Positions 23,263-36,480 are shown, counted from the stretch's first letter. The stretch is 64,000 bases of DNA from Lunularia cruciata (GCA_948567375.1 OX419758.1:1059001-1123000), one strand, 5' to 3'. Numbers and translations: made by a program. Notes: generated by a model from the sequence alone, not told the origin.

Positions 23263-26194
23263 TGATAATCTGGACTTTGCAGTGCCTGTAAGCTCTTGAC
23301 AGCTTCATGCGCGGTCTGTGTTTCAATATTTCACAAGGTTAAACCGGTTGAGTTCTCTCCACAGTCATTATTGGTTCTGCTGCGGACCGTCGAGTGCGAG
23401 GATCCACGGGGATCCACGAGGATCAAAAGCGTGCATTTGATTGAACTTTAAGAGTTTTTATCCAGTTCCAACGTAGGAAGATAATGACCAAAGACAGGAA
23501 TTTGACGATGGAAAGAATGGGAAAAGGAGAAGACGAGAGTCACATGGAAGAAACAAAGAAAAGATGTATCATCTATTCGAAAATATTTTACCGGACTCAT
23601 TTTGATCAAATTTTATCTAAACACGTGTTTGTGAACTTTTAGGCAAATTACACAGGCGTAATGTTCATTACCCAGGGGAAAAAATGGCGCGTTGCCAAAA
23701 TATTTTTTGCTGGGGTGCAAATATTCTTAAAACTTAGGTCTTTAAATTGTGTTGCTGGTTTCCAAATGGCACGCGTGAACGATTCCATGATCATCCATTG
23801 CATAAGCCAGTTCCAATTTGTGCGAATAAATAAATAAGAATGAATAATTTATATGACTAGTAGTGTCTTCTCTATCTCTTTTCAGTAAGCGTAAAAGAGC
23901 TACGAGTTATGACATTTACCAGTCTGATTAATAAAGAAGGGAGCGTGTGTTCGAGGCCGATAACACGCCCATCTTTTCAGGTATAGCATCCTTACTTACA
24001 GTCATTGAAAGAATTATATTTTCTGTTATTATATGCTATATTATATGTTCACTTCTATTATATTTTATAGAGTAAATGCCAATAGCTTCTAAGTCACATG
24101 CAATGATTGTCTCTGATCACCTAATTGATTCCTAAACGAGAGGATTGTTTTCAGCGAGGGTAGAACTTGCTTTGACTTCAAATGTCTCGTATTTAGTTCG
24201 AGATGTGAGAGATATTCTGAAAGAAACAAGGTGTAACTAGCAGATTTGTCAAATTTGTTAACTGTACCGTAAAGTGGTGCCGCATAGGCTCCGTTAGGGT
24301 TCCGGTGAGTATAGTAGTGTGGTCCTGAAGAATTGGGAGCAAAGAGCTACGGTATTACTCTGAATCTAACATCTTGCTTAAGTTTTTGACAGTTAAGATT
24401 ACAAACTCGGTTGATTTTGTTGAAGTGGTTTGGATAAGAGTGGCGGAACGTTAAGAGAGAAGTAAGGAGTTCGCTGTCTCGTTAAATTCGTGGCTTAATC
24501 AATTCGAACCTTTCACTTTGGTTATACCAAACCTCTGCACTGAAGTGAAATGGAGTGAAAGTGGGGATTGATTGCTGTTAAAGTGGGGCATAGAGCTTCA
24601 TGCGATTTATTTCGGAGGGGAGTAACTAGCAAATTTGTTACGACGAATATGTATGGAAATGTAATAAACCGGCAACAGTAGGACTGTGACTTTTTGTAAA
24701 TGGACAACCAGTTCCAGCTTGTTACATGTCGACCTCATTCTGCATATGATGGAAATATACGTTAGAAGAGAAGTATTCATAAAACTTGTGTCGCATATAT
24801 ATTTTCATGACAGACACGTCTCAGTTTGTCAGATGTAACTTCTTACTGATGATGACCTGAACCTTCCCTCGTGTCAGATGTGACTGCTCACCTGATTGTG
24901 GGAGCAATCTCCACACGAGATGTGATTGGAAAACCTACAAGAACGACGAGAACTTTTTCGCCGACTCCGTCGGACAAAAAACGCTGTTCCAGCTATCAAC
25001 TTCACAGCTATGAACTTCAGCGTGATTTCACGTTTCTCTTTCCGATTGAAGAACAACCTCCAGTTATGTCTAACATCAGAACTCGTTCTCTTATGGCGGA
25101 AAGTGCTTTTCTGGAACGAGCAAACCATGGAAGACCTTCGGGACGGAGAGTGGAGGTTTTCACGTGAGGTGGCGTCCTCATCGTCATCAGAACAGTATTG
25201 GTGGTCCCAGATTGGGGGACCCACAAGATCCACAGAAGCCGTGCTCGACTGGTCAGCCGACTCACCAATTAAGTGAGAGACTATCTATCCTAGAGACTGC
25301 TGTCTTGTCCAGTCTGAGAGCGCAACGAGAAAAGATAAACAAAGTGCTCTGGTGCTCTTGGAACCGGAAGCAGCTCCCATGGAATCTCCCCAATGCAACA
25401 CCAGCTGTTCTATTCATGAGAACCAAGGAGCACTGCTAAATTTTGCGCAGTTTTTTGTGGCTTGCTGCCCTGCCGGTTGAGTACATTTCCCGGGTCCATG
25501 GAATCGTTGCTACCGCCAGAGCACTCTGTCTCTGGAGGCGTTCCTTCTCCTACTTGCTCTTCATAGAGGCATGGAACAATACGCCAGTAATTGAAGAGGC
25601 CTCCGGTTCAAAATGTGAGAGCGGAAGGCAGAGGTTATCGGGGAAAGATTTTTTCCTGTAGCTGGAAGCAAACGAGACGGTAATCAAGAGCTTTTACTTT
25701 CCTCTGGACTTTGTTGTTGGATCAGATTCCTCTCATAGTCTTTAGGGAGTTGTAGAGGATACAAATTGGGTTCCCAGGAGAGCGCGAGAGATAGAGCCAG
25801 GGATTGAGTTCCAGTGCTGCCAGGTGCGAGTGTGGTGCGAGTGTGGACAGGCAACACAAAACTGTTCAGAAGGAAGACATTATTTCGTACTTAATCGCCG
25901 CAGTGGAGTCAGTGGATGCGAGAATTTCCAATGGCCCAGTCTCTACATCTGGCGGCTGGTCTCGTGGCAACCCAGGTAGAAGATAATCTCTCGCTGCTTG
26001 TTGGGAGTTGTGTCAGGAATGAGACGTCGGCAGGATTGTCGTTCTATTCGGAATGGTGTATATGGGCTGCTGTTCTTTTGGTCTGGAAGAGTTTGTCGAA
26101 TTGTGAAATAACTCCTTGACAATACTCTCAACGAATTACGTTTTCTGCTTTTGTAAGTCTGTATTGGTGCTCGGTATTGCAGAGCCTAGGTGCT
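23263..26194. other. Intergenic DNA and upstream region of ABA4
   Basis: Overlapping open frames on both strands around 24.87-25.28 kb stand out, but the plus-strand frame starts right after a stop without an ATG and matches no known family. The last several hundred bases probably include the ABA4 promoter and leader; no motif is assigned. Confidence 0.4.
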
Positions 26195-27782
26195 ATGAAA
26201 ATGACGGCCCAAGCTCCTAGGTCTATCTTCGACAACCAGTATTTTGCAACTTTGGGACAGAGTTCACGATGCTCTCTGAATTCTAAGACTTGGAGAAACA
26301 GAACAGAAAAGCGCTCGGAAGCGTTGAGCTTGATTGTCGGTAGTCAATTTGTGAACTTCGGACTCCCAGAGTTACGGAGACAAATCAATGTGACATCAAA
26401 GCAACCTCAGAGGAGTGTGGTCTCGGCTGCATGTGAGTTGATTGTTGTACACACACGTTGGGTATATGGGTTGATGGGAGAACGTACAGTTTCCTTGAAA
26501 GTCGAACGTGTGAACACATCACACTCCTTATTCTTCACATTCTGCCAGTTCCACCGGATTCTGTCCGGCGAGTCACTTACTCTTTCTTGTGCTTGTCCTT
26601 GTACTTGTACTTGTCGACTGCAGTGCCCGTTGGACCAGCTTCCGTAGAGGTAGCTGCCAACCTTTTCACCCTCGCAACTGCCATCGTGATACCCTTCTAT
26701 ACAGTCATGATTCTCGCTCCGAAGTGGGAATGGGTAAGGCATCGACTCCTGCTAACAGACCTAACAATCGTCGAGGAATATGGTTTAGTAATCTGAGCGC
26801 ACATTCAACACAGGCTTCTTGTCTTGTTTAAGAGTCTCTGCAGAGACGCTAGGCCAAGCATTAACGCGTTCTACTTAGATCTTTCAATCTATCTTGTGTG
26901 CTTGAACCGTTTTCATGCTCGGGTCAACCCACATGGTGTGCTGCATGACTGTCCCGGTAATTGCATGTTTCTGAGTGTGGTTGATGGTAGGGAGCTTTCA
27001 GTTCAGGTGTTCGCTGGATGTGAAAGTCGACTGACTATAATTTCGATGTTTCTGTTTTGCCTCAGACGGACAAGCTGATGCGGAGTGAAATCCCATACTT
27101 CATACTTGCAGCAGGTTACATTTACCTGTTTGCTCTTTCATGGACACCAGAAACTCTCAGCTTGATGTTTTCCAGCAAGTACTGGCTTCCGGAAGTAAGT
27201 TTCGTGTGCCTATGGTCTCTCCTGCTAAGGTCCTCCAAAGAATCACTTGGGGGTTATCAGTGAACTAGGTTTTTAAGTACGTAGAAGCTGCCTCAAGTGC
27301 AGCAATTTAGTGACTTTGATACCAGAAACTGTTTACAATCAAAACATAGACGGTTTGCAAGTTGATTTCTCTATGCTAAATGTTTGTTGACTGCTGGCAG
27401 CTCCCCGGGATCACACGGATGTTTTCAAGCACCCTCACAGTTGCATCTGCGTGGTTGCACCTGTTAGCTGTGGACCTATTTGCTGGGAGGTATGGCTCGA
27501 CACCCTTGCTTGCCTAAACGTTTGTGTCCTAGACGAGTTATGGCGGTTGCATTCTGAAAGGTTTGATCGTTCTGAGCTTCAAGCCAGTTACAATAGTCCT
27601 AAGTTGTTTGTCGTGTTTGTTCCACATCCAGACAAGTCTTTCTTGACGGGACAAAACACAATGTAGAGACAAGACATTCTTTGGTGTTGTGTCTTATGGC
27701 GTGTCCAGTTGGGGTATTTTCTCATCTGGTCACAAAGGTATGTTCTCGTCAAGGTGATGAAAACTTATCAGTACAATTATGA
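26195..27782 (+). CDS. ABA4: ABA4 (ABA DEFICIENT 4, DUF4281), neoxanthin synthesis, five exons
   Basis: Exons are 26195-26432, 26624-26733, 27066-27194, 27401-27489 and 27632-27782. They sum to 717 bases with all phases matching, giving 238 residues (Arabidopsis ABA4 is about 220). Exon 1 is rich in Ser, Arg and Gln with almost no acidic residues at its start, as expected for a chloroplast transit peptide. The mature part carries the family's conserved blocks: [58 protein letters not shown], and [18 protein letters not shown] followed by SHLVTK. Several hydrophobic segments fit a plastid membrane protein. In Arabidopsis ABA4 is needed to make neoxanthin, a precursor of abscisic acid. The start is the first in-frame ATG; a second lies two codons on. 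The end is the first stop after SHLVTK. A donor-like GTATGT at 27738 means a small extra exon is possible. Confidence 0.93.
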
Positions 27783-27803
27783 TTTGAGCTAAATTTTCGT
27801 TCT

Positions 27804-27941
27804 ATAAGATACTTAAGACATGACTGGATTGGACACCTTCGAGTCTGTTACATACTCCGTCGTGCTAAACTCTGGTTATATAAGATAAATTAGACATGAC
27901 AAGACTGGACAATTCGAGTCTGTTACATTCTCCATAGTGCT
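27804..27941 (+). repeat. Tandem duplication of about 74 bases behind ABA4
   Basis: ATAAGATA, then TAGACATGAC or TAAGACATGAC, then TTCGAGTCTGTTACAT and TAGTGCT or CGTGCT occur twice, at about 27806-27870 and 27880-27941. It lies just past the ABA4 stop, possibly in the 3' untranslated region. Confidence 0.75.
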
Positions 27942-29190
27942 TACGTCCATGACAGAGAAGGAGTTGCATATCTGTGAGTTCTCAGTTGTGACGACGTCCG
28001 TATTAAGAAGCTGTTGTCTTGCAGAACGTGACATTGTTTATACGGAGAAAGAAGCAACTGAAGGCAGTCAAGCAAATTCCTCCATTCTAGCTTTACGCAC
28101 TCTCTTTGGACATGTATTTTAGTGCTTCTCAGCAGCAAGCTGCTTCAATCTGTAATTACATGCAAAGCATGGTTTTATTGAGTTTTTCAATACAAAAGAA
28201 AAGCAAATTCGTTTGGAGTTCAGTCTGGTCGATCATTGTTCAGACACTACGGTTGGTTGGAAAGTGACTAGCACCAGTCGTGTACTTGGACACAGCATAC
28301 TCATGCTGCTGTTGGGTGATGCCCATCATTGACTTCATTGTGGCAATCTTAACCACGTTCACGTATGAAGAGTGTGCTGGTGTCGCGGTTGTGATCTGGA
28401 TATTGGACTTACTTTAAGCACGGAACTCGAAAGATTAATGGCGAACGGCACTGTGCAGTTTGCGTCTACTGTGTCCTGTTGAGATTTCCAATCTTCTTAG
28501 AAACTACTCATGTGTTTCAGTTGAACATGATGTCGATGCCTCCCGTCTGAAAAGATTGTTGAATCACTGCTCTCAATTCAGACTTCATAAAATGTCATCG
28601 AACAGTACCAAAGTCTTCTACCCTTCCTTCATGATATGCATGTTACGGTTGTTTACCTCTACCTAACGGAGATTAACCCTGCCAACGGTGTTCTTAAGAA
28701 AGGGAAATTTTCCACCTTTAGAAAGAATCAGTCTTCTCTCTACATGTCAAAGGTGCCGCGAAGCAGGGGTATTGAGGGGTATTGAGGAGTCTTTATAAGG
28801 CCATTTACATGGAAGAGTACCTCTATGGGGAGTTCCTCCCCTCCTCTGTTCTATGCAGTTAATCTGAAGCGGGTTCAGATGGTACAAGGGGAAGTTGTGG
28901 ATTGTAAACTTGACGAAATTCTTCAAGAGGAATCTGCGCTTTGTCACAACCTGAACCTTTAATGAAAAGTTTACAAGCATCAAGATCCCCGGAGCAAAAG
29001 ATCAAGTGCAGAGATATTTAACTTTCTTTGGGAATCAACATGTCTCACCATGATTTCATCTTGCATCCATTTCCTGTTATAACTATAGTAGCTCGCTAAC
29101 AATTTAAATAGTTTGAATCAGGGACGAAAGTCAGAATGGAGTTTACCAAAACTCTACCCTTATTGCATGACGGTGCCCGCTTCCGAATTT
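27942..29190. other. Intergenic DNA, no gene seen
   Basis: Short frames only. A small direct repeat of GGGGTATTGAGG is present near 28770. Confidence 0.45.
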
Positions 29191-29412
29191 CGATTATATG
29201 TCAACACTGTCCACTGTAGTCAATGTGAGGTTAACTTATCATTTCTGAATGCACTTTTGGACACTCCTGATTACAGTCTTCTTCCCTTCAACTTCTCAAT
29301 TTTGGTTATATGTCAACTATGTCCACGGTACTCAATGTGAAGTTAATTTGTCATTTCTGCATGCACTTCTGGACTCTCCTCTGGACATGATTACAATCTT
29401 TTCCCCTTGAAC
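29191..29412 (+). repeat. Tandem duplication of about 113 bases
   Basis: The unit starting GATTATATGTCAAC at 29192 recurs as GGTTATATGTCAAC at 29304. Both contain CAATGTGARGTTAA, TCATTTCTGMATGCACTT and GATTACARTCTT, with several scattered substitutions. Confidence 0.8.
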
Positions 29413-31307
29413 TTCTATGTACAAACAGATCTAGAATTAGCCCGGTGTGCAGCAAAGATCTGCATTCTGTAAATGTACAGTAATTAAAATTTCTAGTGAA
29501 TGTACAATACTCAAAATTAAAAGACACCATACACAAATCTAATTTGGGTATTTCGTAGTTCCAATTCAATTCCAGCGCGACAGTACAACAATGAAGTTTA
29601 TACCACCTTTAATCTTGGATCGTCTACATTGGTATATGAGCAATAATGGAATGGAAAATATCGCACTCTATGATACTCTAAATTGTATGGATTCTTCTCT
29701 TATATCTCTATGTTAGAATGACTACTATGTTCATCAATTTCTAATGTTTTATTGTAGTCAAACTTACTAAAATAAATATTTATAGAAGAATTCTTAGTAT
29801 TGCCTATCGTCATTTATGGTCAAAGTACATATGTGCTATTTATGTTTTAATTTAATCTTATGTACCTTTAATTTAATAATGATAGTGACACCAACTATGT
29901 AGTAATGAATAAGCTGGTTATGGGAGCTCATGGAGTTGAGAAAATATATATGAACTTGTTTCCTTCTCATAGTATGATTTAAAATCATCATAGTAAGATT
30001 TTACTGGATTTTTTTAAGTTTAAAAACTTACATGTCAACTCAATCTGAGAAAGAAATCAGGTTATAAAGAGAATTTCTTCATGAGAACAAATTGAAAGGA
30101 AGGATTTGCTTTTTGGACTCTTAATCCAATACATCTCAAGATTAGACAAGAATATATAGAGAAGATTAAATTTAATGTTGAATTCTTAGATTATCTTAGT
30201 TTAAGCTCTCATTATTATACTCAAAATGATCTATTAACAAAATGAATACACAAAAGCAAGTTCTCTTGCCTCTTGCCTCTTGCGGAGTTCACCCTCCCAC
30301 TCACATTCTCAATCCTCCGATCCTCCTTGTTCTTATCTCTTCTATCCTTGCTTATGCAAGAAACTCCACTTGTGCTCTTGTTGTCTCCTTTTCTGCTCTT
30401 GGGATCTCCTCTCCTCTTCTCGTCTTCCTTTGTGTAATTAGAGTTGGAATTGAAATTGGAACATTTTTTTCATGAGATCTTGTCTTCCTTCATGGAATTA
30501 GAATTTTCTCCTCATGAAATTTCAATGGTTTTCTTGGTGCATACTCCCTTGTACTGAACCTTTCTTCTAACCAACCCCCTTCCTCCTCTTGCATAGTTGG
30601 AATGGTCATAGAAATTGATCCTTGGAGTTGAAATGCTTGTTCCTAACAATGTGATGTCTTCTCCTTATATTTCTTCTTGTTATTCAAGGGTTACTCTACA
30701 CATTTCATCTTCAAAAAGGTTCACCTTACTCTCATCCCCAAACTTACAAGCGTTGGGGGATATGTATGCTCTTCCCCCAAACAAAACATCCATTATGAAA
30801 AAATTGAGGACATAGATGGTTTAGTTTATCTTCTATAACGACTCAATCCATTTACACTTGGTCTCCTTCTTTATAAGATCTTCCTTTGTGGATTTATTCT
30901 TCCAATTTTGAGCTTCCTTGTAGGACTTACAAAATTGAGCTTATTTTTTCTTTAATTTCTTTGCATTCATGGATATTGGGAGCACGCTACCAAATCTCAT
31001 AAGAAAAGTGGCCATGTAACTAAAGGCAATATTATTCTTAGTGGATTTTCTTGCTATTGTAACCATGGATATGTTTTAAATGCTATGGATCCTCCAAATA
31101 GCTCAGAATTTGACTATAATGGAGTGAAACCATTCGGATTGATCTTTGTTGCATCCCTTGCTTAGCATGCTAATACAAGGACTATTGTGTTTAGTTTTTC
31201 CTTTACTCACTAGAGTGATTGAAAGTACCTATGGACCAGAGCAAACCATTTTCAAAAGTTCTTGAAATCCTATCCTTTGTGCTTGAAATCCTATACTATA
31301 TATGGGA
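29413..31307. other. AT-rich intergenic DNA
   Basis: No gene recognised; frames are short and of low complexity. Confidence 0.5.
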
Positions 31308-31425
31308 TTGGAATTACTAAGTGCAAGATTGGAAATGGGACTAGAATGGTCAAGATTCCTTGTGAGAATGAAATTACTTTGTGAAAGATTAGAAATGGAA
31401 CTACAATGGTCAAGACCCAAAACAT
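31308..31425 (+). repeat. Tandem duplication of about 60 bases
   Basis: GGAATTACTAAGTGCAAGAT and AAATTACTTTGTGAAAGAT each lead into GGAAATGGRACTA followed by CAATGGTCAAGA or GAATGGTCAAGA. Confidence 0.75.
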
Positions 31426-31944
31426 ATATATCGACCTGCTTTTGGGGAAGAAGATTCAGAGGAGGACCAATATCTAACATCCAATAAGTGTGTACTCCAT
31501 GGTCGCAAAACTAATACTTCAAATTTCCAAGTGTACTTCTAAAATTTGGCGCATCATGATTTTCTCCAAGTAGAGTTACTTCTAATTTGTCCAACTCTAC
31601 CTTTGGCGTTTGATCTAAGCTTACAAAGTACTGCACATTGGTGCCATAGTTAAACAACAAAGTTTCTTGCGTCCATATGTAATCCGTTTCTCTCTGAATT
31701 GTGGGGATTCAATCTTTGCCCATGTGACATTCTTGCTTCGATCCTTGTATATGTTGAAGATCCTTTTGCTCAGTCACATAGCAGATTTATGTTCCCATGA
31801 TGAATAGCGCATAGAATCTTTGAGTTGACTATGTGTTCGTCCACCTGGAGATAATAGTGCTACCGTGGATATAGTAGTGCTCTACAAGTCAGAAACGATT
31901 GCTGGAGAGGTCTTCCCTACCATAAATAATTATATTTCGAAATG
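31426..31944. other. AT-rich intergenic DNA
   Basis: Nothing recognised. Confidence 0.5.
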
Positions 31945-32190
31945 ACAATGTTATTAATGTTTTTACGGGCTTTTACTGTGCTGCGCAGATCTAAGGAAAT
32001 CTTTATTCCAAAAGAGATTGGCCGAAAAATGCGAGTTCCTTGTCTTAAGTTCATTCATTATTTGCATAATGCTGTTATCACTATTTATGGGCTTTTACTC
32101 TGCTGCGCAGATCTAAGGAAATCTTTATTCCAAAAGAGATTGGTCGAAAAATGAGAAGAGTTCCTTTCTTAAGTTCATTCATTATTTGCA
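31945..32190 (+). repeat. Recent-looking tandem duplication, unit about 122 bases
   Basis: GGGCTTTTACTGTGCTGCGC at 31967 recurs at 32089 with one change. The following stretch, through CTTTATTCCAAAAGAGATTGG and TTAAGTTCATTCATTATTTG, is nearly identical in the two copies. A weakly similar TTAT-rich lead-in precedes both. Confidence 0.9.
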
Positions 32191-34294
32191 CGTGCCACCT
32201 CATTTTGCCAAACTGCAAAAGAGTTACTACTTGTCTTCCTAAGTTTTCCTCCATTTTTTAATATCTTTTGCAAAAAGAACTGAAAATCTTTAGATAAAAA
32301 TAGGGATGGTTGATATAACAAGAAATAAAAATATTTACTTTGTTTTATATGAAATCAAGCTAGCTGTTTAGATCGTTCATAATGGAAACTACTATTTAAT
32401 GAACCAGTTAAATTATGTGATGTTCGAACTAATGCAGAAAACCTTAGTTGAGATAGTGGGAGAAGTCTTTAGCCCGCCGAAGATGTTCTACCGATATGCG
32501 AAAAAATCTTACAAGTTGCTAAAATATCAATAATACACAATCGATGTAGTATGATAGAATGGTATTCAAGCACTCCTTGATCTAAACCAATTCAATCCTC
32601 ACTTCAAACCAAGATCAAGGAGGTGAAATTCATAGATGATTCTTCTGATCTTTGATGGGAAGCATTTGTCCACAACCATGATGAAGAACAACTATTACAT
32701 AAACTACCTTGAATTTAACATGGAACATCATTAGATCAAGACGATAAAGTATATCAATAGAGACTAAAAAAATTATTAACATAAAATTATTTTGAGATGC
32801 ATTACCACACTAAAGAAGATTGGTTTTAATTTTGCTAATGTAGTTGATCAAAATAGCATCAAAAATTAAAAATAAGGTATAGATGCAGTTTTATTACCAT
32901 TTTTAGAAAAATAAGATATATAAATACTATAATTTTCTCATCTTGATTATAGTATGTCATCACTCTACTATTCATCAAATCTCTACTGAAAAGTAAGCAT
33001 AATATATGTTTAATTCTAGTGTATATATATATCTCTTGACTTCATAGGCGTTCAAAGTTCTACGGATGTCAACAACAATAAATGCTCATTTGGGTTCATT
33101 CAAACACTTGAGAAAGAGAATTTTATGGTCTCTCTTGTTATCCATGGACTTGGTATATGCCATACTATGACTAGATTTGATGACCAATTTGTGTGTAATG
33201 AGGTGGAAGTAAATATTCAGTTGCAAGCTGGTGTAGCAAACCTTTGAATTCCTACTCCAGGTTCCTACTTCTACTCCAACTAGACTTGCAATCCATTACA
33301 ACATGAATTACTTTTAGAAATTGAGGAAGAAGTGATGATCTGAGCTTGATCGTTATTGAAATTTTTTTGTAAGGGAAATCTTTTATCTTTGTTGTCTGGA
33401 GACTTATAGAGACCTCCAATAAACCACATTATCACATATATATTACTTTAATAGTGTAAGCCATGAGTATTCTAATTAGTAAAGATAGAAAAGACATAAA
33501 TAAACTAAGATAAAGATATTTGATGCTTAAAAATGCTATTAGCCAAAGATAACAGGTAACATGTTGGGCATTTGCTTTGAGCTAAGGGGCATTGTCCAAA
33601 TCTTAACTCAAATATGGACTTTTTCAGCTACTATATACTCTTGTTATAATATCAATGTAAACCAAGATAAAATGCTTGATATCCTAAAAACTTCATATAT
33701 GCTCAATATAAAATGGAGTATATTTTTTCAAATCCATCATAAATATATTTAATCTTTATTCTAAAATATCATGTGCATAACCACAATAAATTGAATCTTT
33801 AATGGGTAGCATTTGTAATAGAAGAGAGATTATTTAGACCATACCAATAATAATCCAACAAATTTAATTTATCATAACTACATAACATTTTTATTCTAGA
33901 TTAGCATCTATAATATTTATTATTAATATCAATATATTCAAATAAATATCAATATCAACATATTCATTTAGATCATGTATAATCAATATTAATTTGAGAC
34001 CCTAGAAATCAAGTTAGTGCTTATATTGAAGAAGGTTTGGGGAGTTATTAGAAGTGAGAAATTACTCGAGAAGTGAAGTGTCATATTAGCTCTAGCTTCA
34101 AGATGTTTTGGAAGGAATGTTCTTTATGTTCTTACTTGGATTGTTATAAAATTTGAAGGACCTAACCTTAGGTGAGATGTAGAAGGAGTGAAAATAGCTC
34201 AAGGTCTTGCTCATCAATGAGTGCACTTAAGTTGCTATTGATGTATGAATGGGAGGAAACAATATAGATATACCTTTTGTATACCTTTTGTATG
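32191..34294. other. AT-rich DNA, possibly decayed retroelement interior
   Basis: No protein motif could be read on either strand. Because a plus-strand gypsy tail follows directly, part of this may be the eroded interior of that element. Confidence 0.4.
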
Positions 34295-34505
34295 TTGTTT
34301 GATACTATTCAATTCAAGAGAGTGCAAAAGAAATTTTTTCCTAAGTACTTTGGACCTTTCATTGTGGAGAAGATGTGGGGCAATTACACCTATGATCTCT
34401 AGGAGTTGGGAGGAAGACACTTTGACAAGAATAAACATGATAAGTTAAAGATGTATCATGGACCTTCACTTTGAGGACAAAGTGAAATCTTACTCCGAGG
34501 GTAAA
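34295..34505 (+). pseudogene. Tail of a gypsy-type polyprotein (past the integrase)
   Basis: The plus strand reads KKFFPKYFGPFIVEKMWG followed by NYTYDL, a stop, ELGGRHFDKNKHDKLKMY. This is the usual pattern of the C-terminal part of Ty3/gypsy integrases (KF..KYFGP..V........Y.L.L..G). It ends just before the L2 LTR that starts at 34506, as expected for the end of pol next to a 3' LTR. At least two stops are present. Upstream domains were not found. Confidence 0.65.
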
Positions 34506-35931
34506 TGTAACACACATTTGTGCATGTATGTGCTATTGTGATATTTAGTTTGGTATTATAAATACTTGAGAGATATTATTTATATAGAGATAAGTATGGT
34601 TCTGCATTAGTCATGATTAGCTAAAGTTAGTCATAGCTAAAATAGAATGGTCCTTATTTTAGAGGAAGTGGAAAAGATGAGCACCACTATTTTGGATTCT
34701 AATGTATTGACTTGGTATTTGTAACACCAAGAGCTAGCCATATTCTAGATGTGAAATTTGGTTTGGTAACATCTAGAATGATGTTATACATGATGGTCAA
34801 AATAGATCAAATAGAAGTATCACCAAAAGAGTACTTCTACTAATAGAGCAAAAACCAAAATAAACTTGAGAACCTTAGAACCAATAGCTAGACATATGAT
34901 TTAAAGGTGAAAATTGGTTTGGTAACATCTGGAAGGATGTTACATATGATGGACTAAACAGATCAGAAGAAGGTATCACCTAAAGGGGACTTCTACTAAT
35001 AGAGTAGGAACCAAAGTATGCCTAAAAATCTTTGAAGGCAATTTCGGAGGCCTAAACGGATGAATTAGGCCTCGAAAATGTGCAGATTTTTCCCCTAATG
35101 GAGGAAAGGTTGGCCCTCCCTCCTTCTTGGTTTGTCTCATTGAGAGCTTTCCAACAATACCTTACATGATTTTGAGACTCCTACAAGAAGATTCCCTAAA
35201 ATATTCCCTTTGGTCAAAGCTTGTTTGACCAACCAGATAGGACCTAGATTGACATGTCACCCATCCAAGTAAGTAATCCAAGGGTGGAGCTTGCTGACAT
35301 ATCACCTATCTGTGTGCCTAATCCTATGATGGAGCTTCCTTGGAAGAGATCCTCTTTGTCTATATAATAAAGAGAAGGTGCTCCTTTGGGGCACCAAATG
35401 TTAAGTGTGTAATCTGTGTTTTCTCTCTTCTCTTGTCCTCAGAGTATTACAATATTATTCCTAGGTGTTTGGCTTTGGAGAAAGAGTCAAATACTCTTGG
35501 ACCCACAAGCCTTGTTGTTTTGGATTCTTCTATAGTCCAAGCATAGCCCATGTAAATGCATCCTTGACTCAGTGGTTGGGTCAAGATAAGACCACATGCT
35601 TAGAGGAATATGCCCATGTAGATAGATATTCCTTTATAATTTTTGACTTTACTTGAATTTTAGCCTAATAACTTGAGTTACTATAGTAATTAGTAACTTT
35701 GGTGCATAACTATTTCACAAGTATATAAATAAGAGGTGTGGAAGTACTCATCATCCTTTTATGTGCAACTATCTCTCTCTCATTGATATCTCTAGTGAGC
35801 AATGTCATGAGTCTTGGAGTGTTAGCCTTGGAAAAGTATGATGGAGCTGGGGTTCTTTGTCTTCTTAGTCCATGGTACGCTACTATAATAGCCATCAAAG
35901 GTTCATCTTGAGTGAGAGACAAGTAGACTCA
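34506..35931 (+). mobile_element. LTR of family L2, split by an L1 LTR
   Basis: The two parts, 34506-34719 and 35457-35931, together match the inverted L2 copy at 2244-2952. The start is TGTAACACACATTTGTGCATG and the end is GTAGACTCA, giving TG..CA. It probably served as the 3' LTR of the element whose pol tail lies just to the left. To its right the DNA switches directly to the reverse transcriptase of element A, so this element landed inside A. Confidence 0.75.
34720..35451 (+). mobile_element. Solo LTR, family L1, nested in L2
   Basis: This 732-base unit starts TGTAACACCAAGAG and ends GAGTATTACA and aligns with 8559-9300. It is flanked by GTATT (34715-34719) and ATATT (35452-35456), a 4 of 5 match. 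The uninterrupted L2 copy at 2244-2952 has a single ATATT at this place, which confirms the insertion point. No internal region is attached. Confidence 0.9.
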
Positions 35932-36480
35932 TAGATCCAACTTGGAGAAGTATCATGCTCCATTTAATTGATGTAGCAAGTTATCAATTCGAGACAAGAG
36001 ATATGCATTCTTCATTATGTATTTGTTGAGACCATGGTAATTAATACATAAGCAAAGTCCTTTATCTTTCTTTGGAACAAATAGTACCAGTGCTCCCCAA
36101 GGAGATGTACTATATTGTATGAAATCCTTCTCCAACAATTCCATCAATGTTATTTGGACCTCGTCCAACTCTATTGGTGAGAGCTCATTGATTGGTCTAT
36201 TCCTTAGAGTACTTCTTGGTAATAACTCAACCTTGAAAGGCATACCATCATCCAAAGGTAATGGCTTTAGTAGATCATCCAAAAAACACATCTTCAAACT
36301 CATGAACTATTTGATCAACCATTGCTTGATGAGTCTTCTGGCCCTCCTCAGATTTCCCATGCACAATTGGCTTGATCTGCACTGCAAAAATAGGTATAAC
36401 TTCCTACAAAACCTACTCTATGGTTGCTTCACTAATAAACTTCTCATCTTGGGACTAACCATTCTTAGGTGTCTTACTTA
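35932..36480 (-). pseudogene. Element A: gypsy reverse transcriptase, truncated
   Basis: The minus strand reads the N-terminal half of a Ty3/gypsy reverse transcriptase: [14 protein letters not shown], then [33 protein letters not shown] and a broken AYFSKLDL. The catalytic YxDD region is missing because the L2 element cuts in at 35931. The same stretch in element B (near 50230-49970) is closely similar, so A and B belong to one family. Stops interrupt the frame. Confidence 0.85.

Noticed and set aside
24871-25439. Cluster of overlapping open frames on both strands before ABA4
   Set aside because: The most protein-like plus-strand frame (24926-25276) starts right after a stop codon without an ATG, and no residues match a family I know. 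Mutually overlapping frames argue against coding.
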